Assembly: GCA_030600865.1 (NCBI GenBank)
Contig: JAUVUS010000116.1
Span: 1 to 7,487 of the forward strand
Direction of reading: 5' to 3'
DNA length: 7,487 nt
From: Bacteroidales bacterium
GTDB lineage: Bacteria; Bacteroidota; Bacteroidia; Bacteroidales; UBA12077
This document shows positions 5,952 through 7,487 of the stretch, piece by piece. Within the stretch, counting starts at the first letter, position 1, and each line of letters opens with the position of its first letter. The notes below the pieces were generated by a model that worked only from the letters and a program-made list of their open reading frames with translations, had not been told where the DNA came from and did not search any database. The translations under genes were made by a program, and so were the position numbers.

Positions 5952-6024
5952 TACGAAAATAATCGTAGAAAAATTTGGAAGTACGAAAACTATCGTATAT
6001 GTTTGTGGTACGAAATTAATCGTA
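5952..6024. promoter_or_regulatory. Array of three 16-bp dyads, probable BlaI-family operators
   Basis: Three copies of TACGA-N6-TCGTA occur at 5952-5967, 5982-5997 and 6009-6024, with perfect 5-bp arms in each. The central six bases differ (AAATAA, AAACTA, AATTAA), as expected for binding sites rather than copied DNA. Start-to-start spacing is 30 and 27 bp. The sites surround the predicted promoter and lie just upstream of a BlaI/MecI-family repressor, a family that binds dyads as dimers and represses its own operon. A lone right half-site, TCGT (6047-6050), falls where a fourth site would be at 27-bp spacing, but its left arm is absent. Confidence 0.8.
5974..6005 (+). promoter_or_regulatory. 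Bacteroidota-type promoter of the repressor-protease operon
   Basis: TTTG (5974-5977) and TATGTTTG (5998-6005) match the Bacteroidota -33 and -7 consensus elements (TTTG and TAnnTTTG), separated by 20 bp. Transcription should start near 6010, leaving a leader of about 50 nt before the ATG at 6060. The middle operator dyad fills the spacer and ends directly against the -7 box. The first dyad is just upstream of -33 and the third covers the predicted start, an arrangement that would block polymerase when occupied. Confidence 0.7.
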
Positions 6025-6059
6025 ATGCATCAAAAAGTATAATTATTCGTCTATACATT

Positions 6060-6452
6060 ATGAGTTTAAAAAGCAAATACAATCCAACAGAATCTGAACT
6101 GGAGATTTTACAGTTACTATGGAAGAATGGTCCGTCAACCGTTAGATTTATTAACGAAAAGCAAAATGAAGTAAAAGAAGTTGGTTATACAACTACTTTG
6201 AAAATTATGCAGATTATGGTAGAAAAAGGAACGCTTGATGTTAATAAAGAAAACCGGCAGCATATCTATACTCCTGCTCTTGATGAAGATGAAACCAAAG
6301 GTAAATTACTTGATGGTTTTTTAAAAAAGACTTTTTCTGGTTCAGCAATGAAAATGGTTATGCAGGCTTTGGGTAATCATAAACCATCGAAAGAAGAGTT
6401 AGATGAAATAAAGAATCTGATTAAGGAAATTGAAAACAAATCGAAGAAATAA
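6060..6452 (+). CDS. BlaI/MecI/CopY-family transcriptional repressor
   Basis: The product has 130 residues, the normal length for BlaI/MecI repressors. Residues about 8-73 form the winged helix: NPTESELEILQLLWKNGPST, the recognition helix region GYTTTLKIMQIMVEKG (42-57), and the wing ending QHIYTPAL. Residues 75-130 are the helical dimerisation segment with TFSGSAMKMVMQAL, the region where staphylococcal BlaI/MecI is cut on induction. The frame is open back to a TTG at 5946, but that extension reads through the operators and promoter, so the ATG at 6060 is the start. No Shine-Dalgarno sequence is visible. The stop TAA overlaps the next ATG by one base, indicating translational coupling with the protease. 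Autoregulation through the upstream dyads is inferred. Whether it controls beta-lactam response, metal or other stress genes cannot be told from the window. Confidence 0.92.
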   Translation: MSLKSKYNPTESELEILQLLWKNGPSTVRFINEKQNEVKEVGYTTTLKIMQIMVEKGTLDVNKENRQHIYTPALDEDETKGKLLDGFLKKTFSGSAMKMVMQALGNHKPSKEELDEIKNLIKEIENKSKK

Positions 6453-7487
6453 TGAGTGTTTTATCAGATTTATTAAGCGATAAAGTTATAACTGCTTTAG
6501 GCTGGAATATTTTTCATATTCTATGGCAAGGTATCATAATTGCACTAGTGCTGAGTGTTATACTAAGATTTTTAAAAGGAAAATCTGCTCAAATAAGATA
6601 CCTGATTTCTTTGGTTTCTCTTTTTCTAATGCTTGGATTATCGATATTTAATTTTACTAATAATTATGATAATAATTTAGATACAGCCACTAATACAAAT
6701 AGTTTAGATCAATCAGAAAGTACTAATGTATTGCTAATTGATTTAAATAATACTGAGATTAATGCAACATCTAAAGAAGTACTTGCAAAATTTAAAAACA
6801 AACTTGAAAATATTGATAAATACTTCCCTTTGATTGTGAACATATGGATTATTGGCATGCTTATTTTTATTGTCAAATTTATTCTGAATTACTTATATAC
6901 GAACAGATTAAAGAAAATTAAAATTACAAGCATATCGGAAGAATGGCTCGTTAGATTCTTAAAACTACAGGAACAATTAAAAATAAACAGAACTGTAAGC
7001 TATATTGAGTCGCAATTGATTAAAATTCCGTTGGTTTTAGGCTATTTAAAGCCCGTAATAGTTATTCCTGTCGAAATGTTATCCGGAATACCTTCGAATC
7101 AAATTGAGGCCATTATAGCTCATGAATTAGCTCATATCAGACGAAACGATTATATTTTTAATGTATTACAAACAATTATTGAAACCGTGTTTTTCTTCCA
7201 TCCTGCTGTTTGGTATATATCATCACGAATTAGAAACGAGAGAGAGAATTGTTGCGATGATATGGCATTAACAGTTTGCGATGGATCATTAGTTTATGCA
7301 AAAGCATTGGTTTCAGTACAGGAACTTACTTTGGGAAAGCATTATGCCGCGGTAGCATTCTCAGGTAGAAAAAAACATTTGTTAAACCGAATTAAACGCA
7401 TGATTATGAAACAAAAAGTAAAATCAAATTTTACAGATAAAATTATAGCAGCAATTATTATTTTATCTGGTGTACTGGCTTTATCAT
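6452..7487 (+). CDS. BlaR1/MecR1-like M56 membrane metalloprotease, 3'-truncated
   Basis: The ATG at 6452 shares its A with the stop codon of the repressor gene, and 345 codons are open to the window end. Predicted membrane segments lie at about 17-41, 48-68 and 125-148, and a fourth begins near 329. Between the third and fourth is the M56 peptidase domain: the substrate-groove stretch IPLVLGYLKPVIVIP (192-206), the zinc motif HELAH (224-228, with E225 catalytic), and RNERENCCDDMAL (261-273), whose Glu supplies the third zinc ligand in the family. A polar Asn/Ser-rich loop (about 69-120) separates segments two and three. In the BlaR1/MecR1 system such proteins sense a signal and trigger repressor cleavage. 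The C-terminal sensor or other domain lies beyond the window, so the ligand is unknown. Many Bacteroidota M56 proteins have no penicillin-binding sensor. Confidence 0.9.
   Translation, partial: MSVLSDLLSDKVITALGWNIFHILWQGIIIALVLSVILRFLKGKSAQIRYLISLVSLFLMLGLSIFNFTNNYDNNLDTATNTNSLDQSESTNVLLIDLNNTEINATSKEVLAKFKNKLENIDKYFPLIVNIWIIGMLIFIVKFILNYLYTNRLKKIKITSISEEWLVRFLKLQEQLKINRTVSYIESQLIKIPLVLGYLKPVIVIPVEMLSGIPSNQIEAIIAHELAHIRRNDYIFNVLQTIIETVFFFHPAVWYISSRIRNERENCCDDMALTVCDGSLVYAKALVSVQELTLGKHYAAVAFSGRKKHLLNRIKRMIMKQKVKSNFTDKIIAAIIILSGVLALS

Noticed and set aside
5946..6059. N-terminal extension of the repressor from a TTG at 5946
   Set aside because: The 38 extra codons run through all three dyads and the promoter elements, match nothing in the family, and would give a protein longer than usual. 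The ATG at 6060 fits the family start.

Overview
The window looks like a chromosomal segment from a member of the Bacteroidota, probably an environmental or uncultured lineage. The evidence is AT-rich DNA, start sites mostly without Shine-Dalgarno sequences, a promoter of the Bacteroidota TTTG / TAnnTTTG type, and Bacteroidota-like gene content: an OmpA-family envelope protein, a BaiN/HI0933-type flavoprotein and a BlaI/M56 regulatory pair. It is mostly ordinary accessory and housekeeping DNA, with several local features of real interest.

Layout. (1) 1-1104 (+): 3' part of an OmpA-family protein, open at the left edge, followed by a clean hairpin terminator. (2) 1183-1653 (-): RNase HI with a TTG start. 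(3) 1711-2895 (-): an exported protein with an NADase-type glycan-binding domain. It has a consensus AGGAGG ribosome binding site, a sigma70-like promoter and an operator-like palindrome, so it looks foreign to its surroundings. (4) 2896-3222: an intergenic region holding that gene's control elements and candidate promoters for the next gene. (5) 3223-4521 (+): a BaiN/HI0933-family FAD oxidoreductase carrying a GC-rich palindromic repeat inside its reading frame. (6) 4522-4625: intergenic DNA with a second copy of the palindrome, sitting between units of a 14-bp tandem repeat. (7) 4626-5234 (-): exported methionine sulfoxide reductase MsrA. (8) 5326-5856 (+): a small all-helical, HEAT-like protein of unknown role. 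(9) 5952-6024: three 16-bp TACGA-N6-TCGTA dyads placed around a consensus Bacteroidota promoter. (10) 6060-6452 and 6452-7487 (+): a BlaI/MecI-family repressor overlapping by one base with a BlaR1/MecR1-like M56 membrane metalloprotease that runs off the right edge.

How the parts relate. The one clear functional unit is the operator array, repressor and membrane protease at the right end, a signal-responsive regulon of the BlaI/BlaR1 type whose targets are not visible here. The other genes are on alternating strands and look like independent transcription units. The most unusual structural signal is the mobile-looking palindrome CCTGCCTGCCGGCAGGCAGG. It occurs once in an intergenic repeat array and once, with a single extra A and longer arms, inside a conserved enzyme gene where it adds about twelve in-frame residues.
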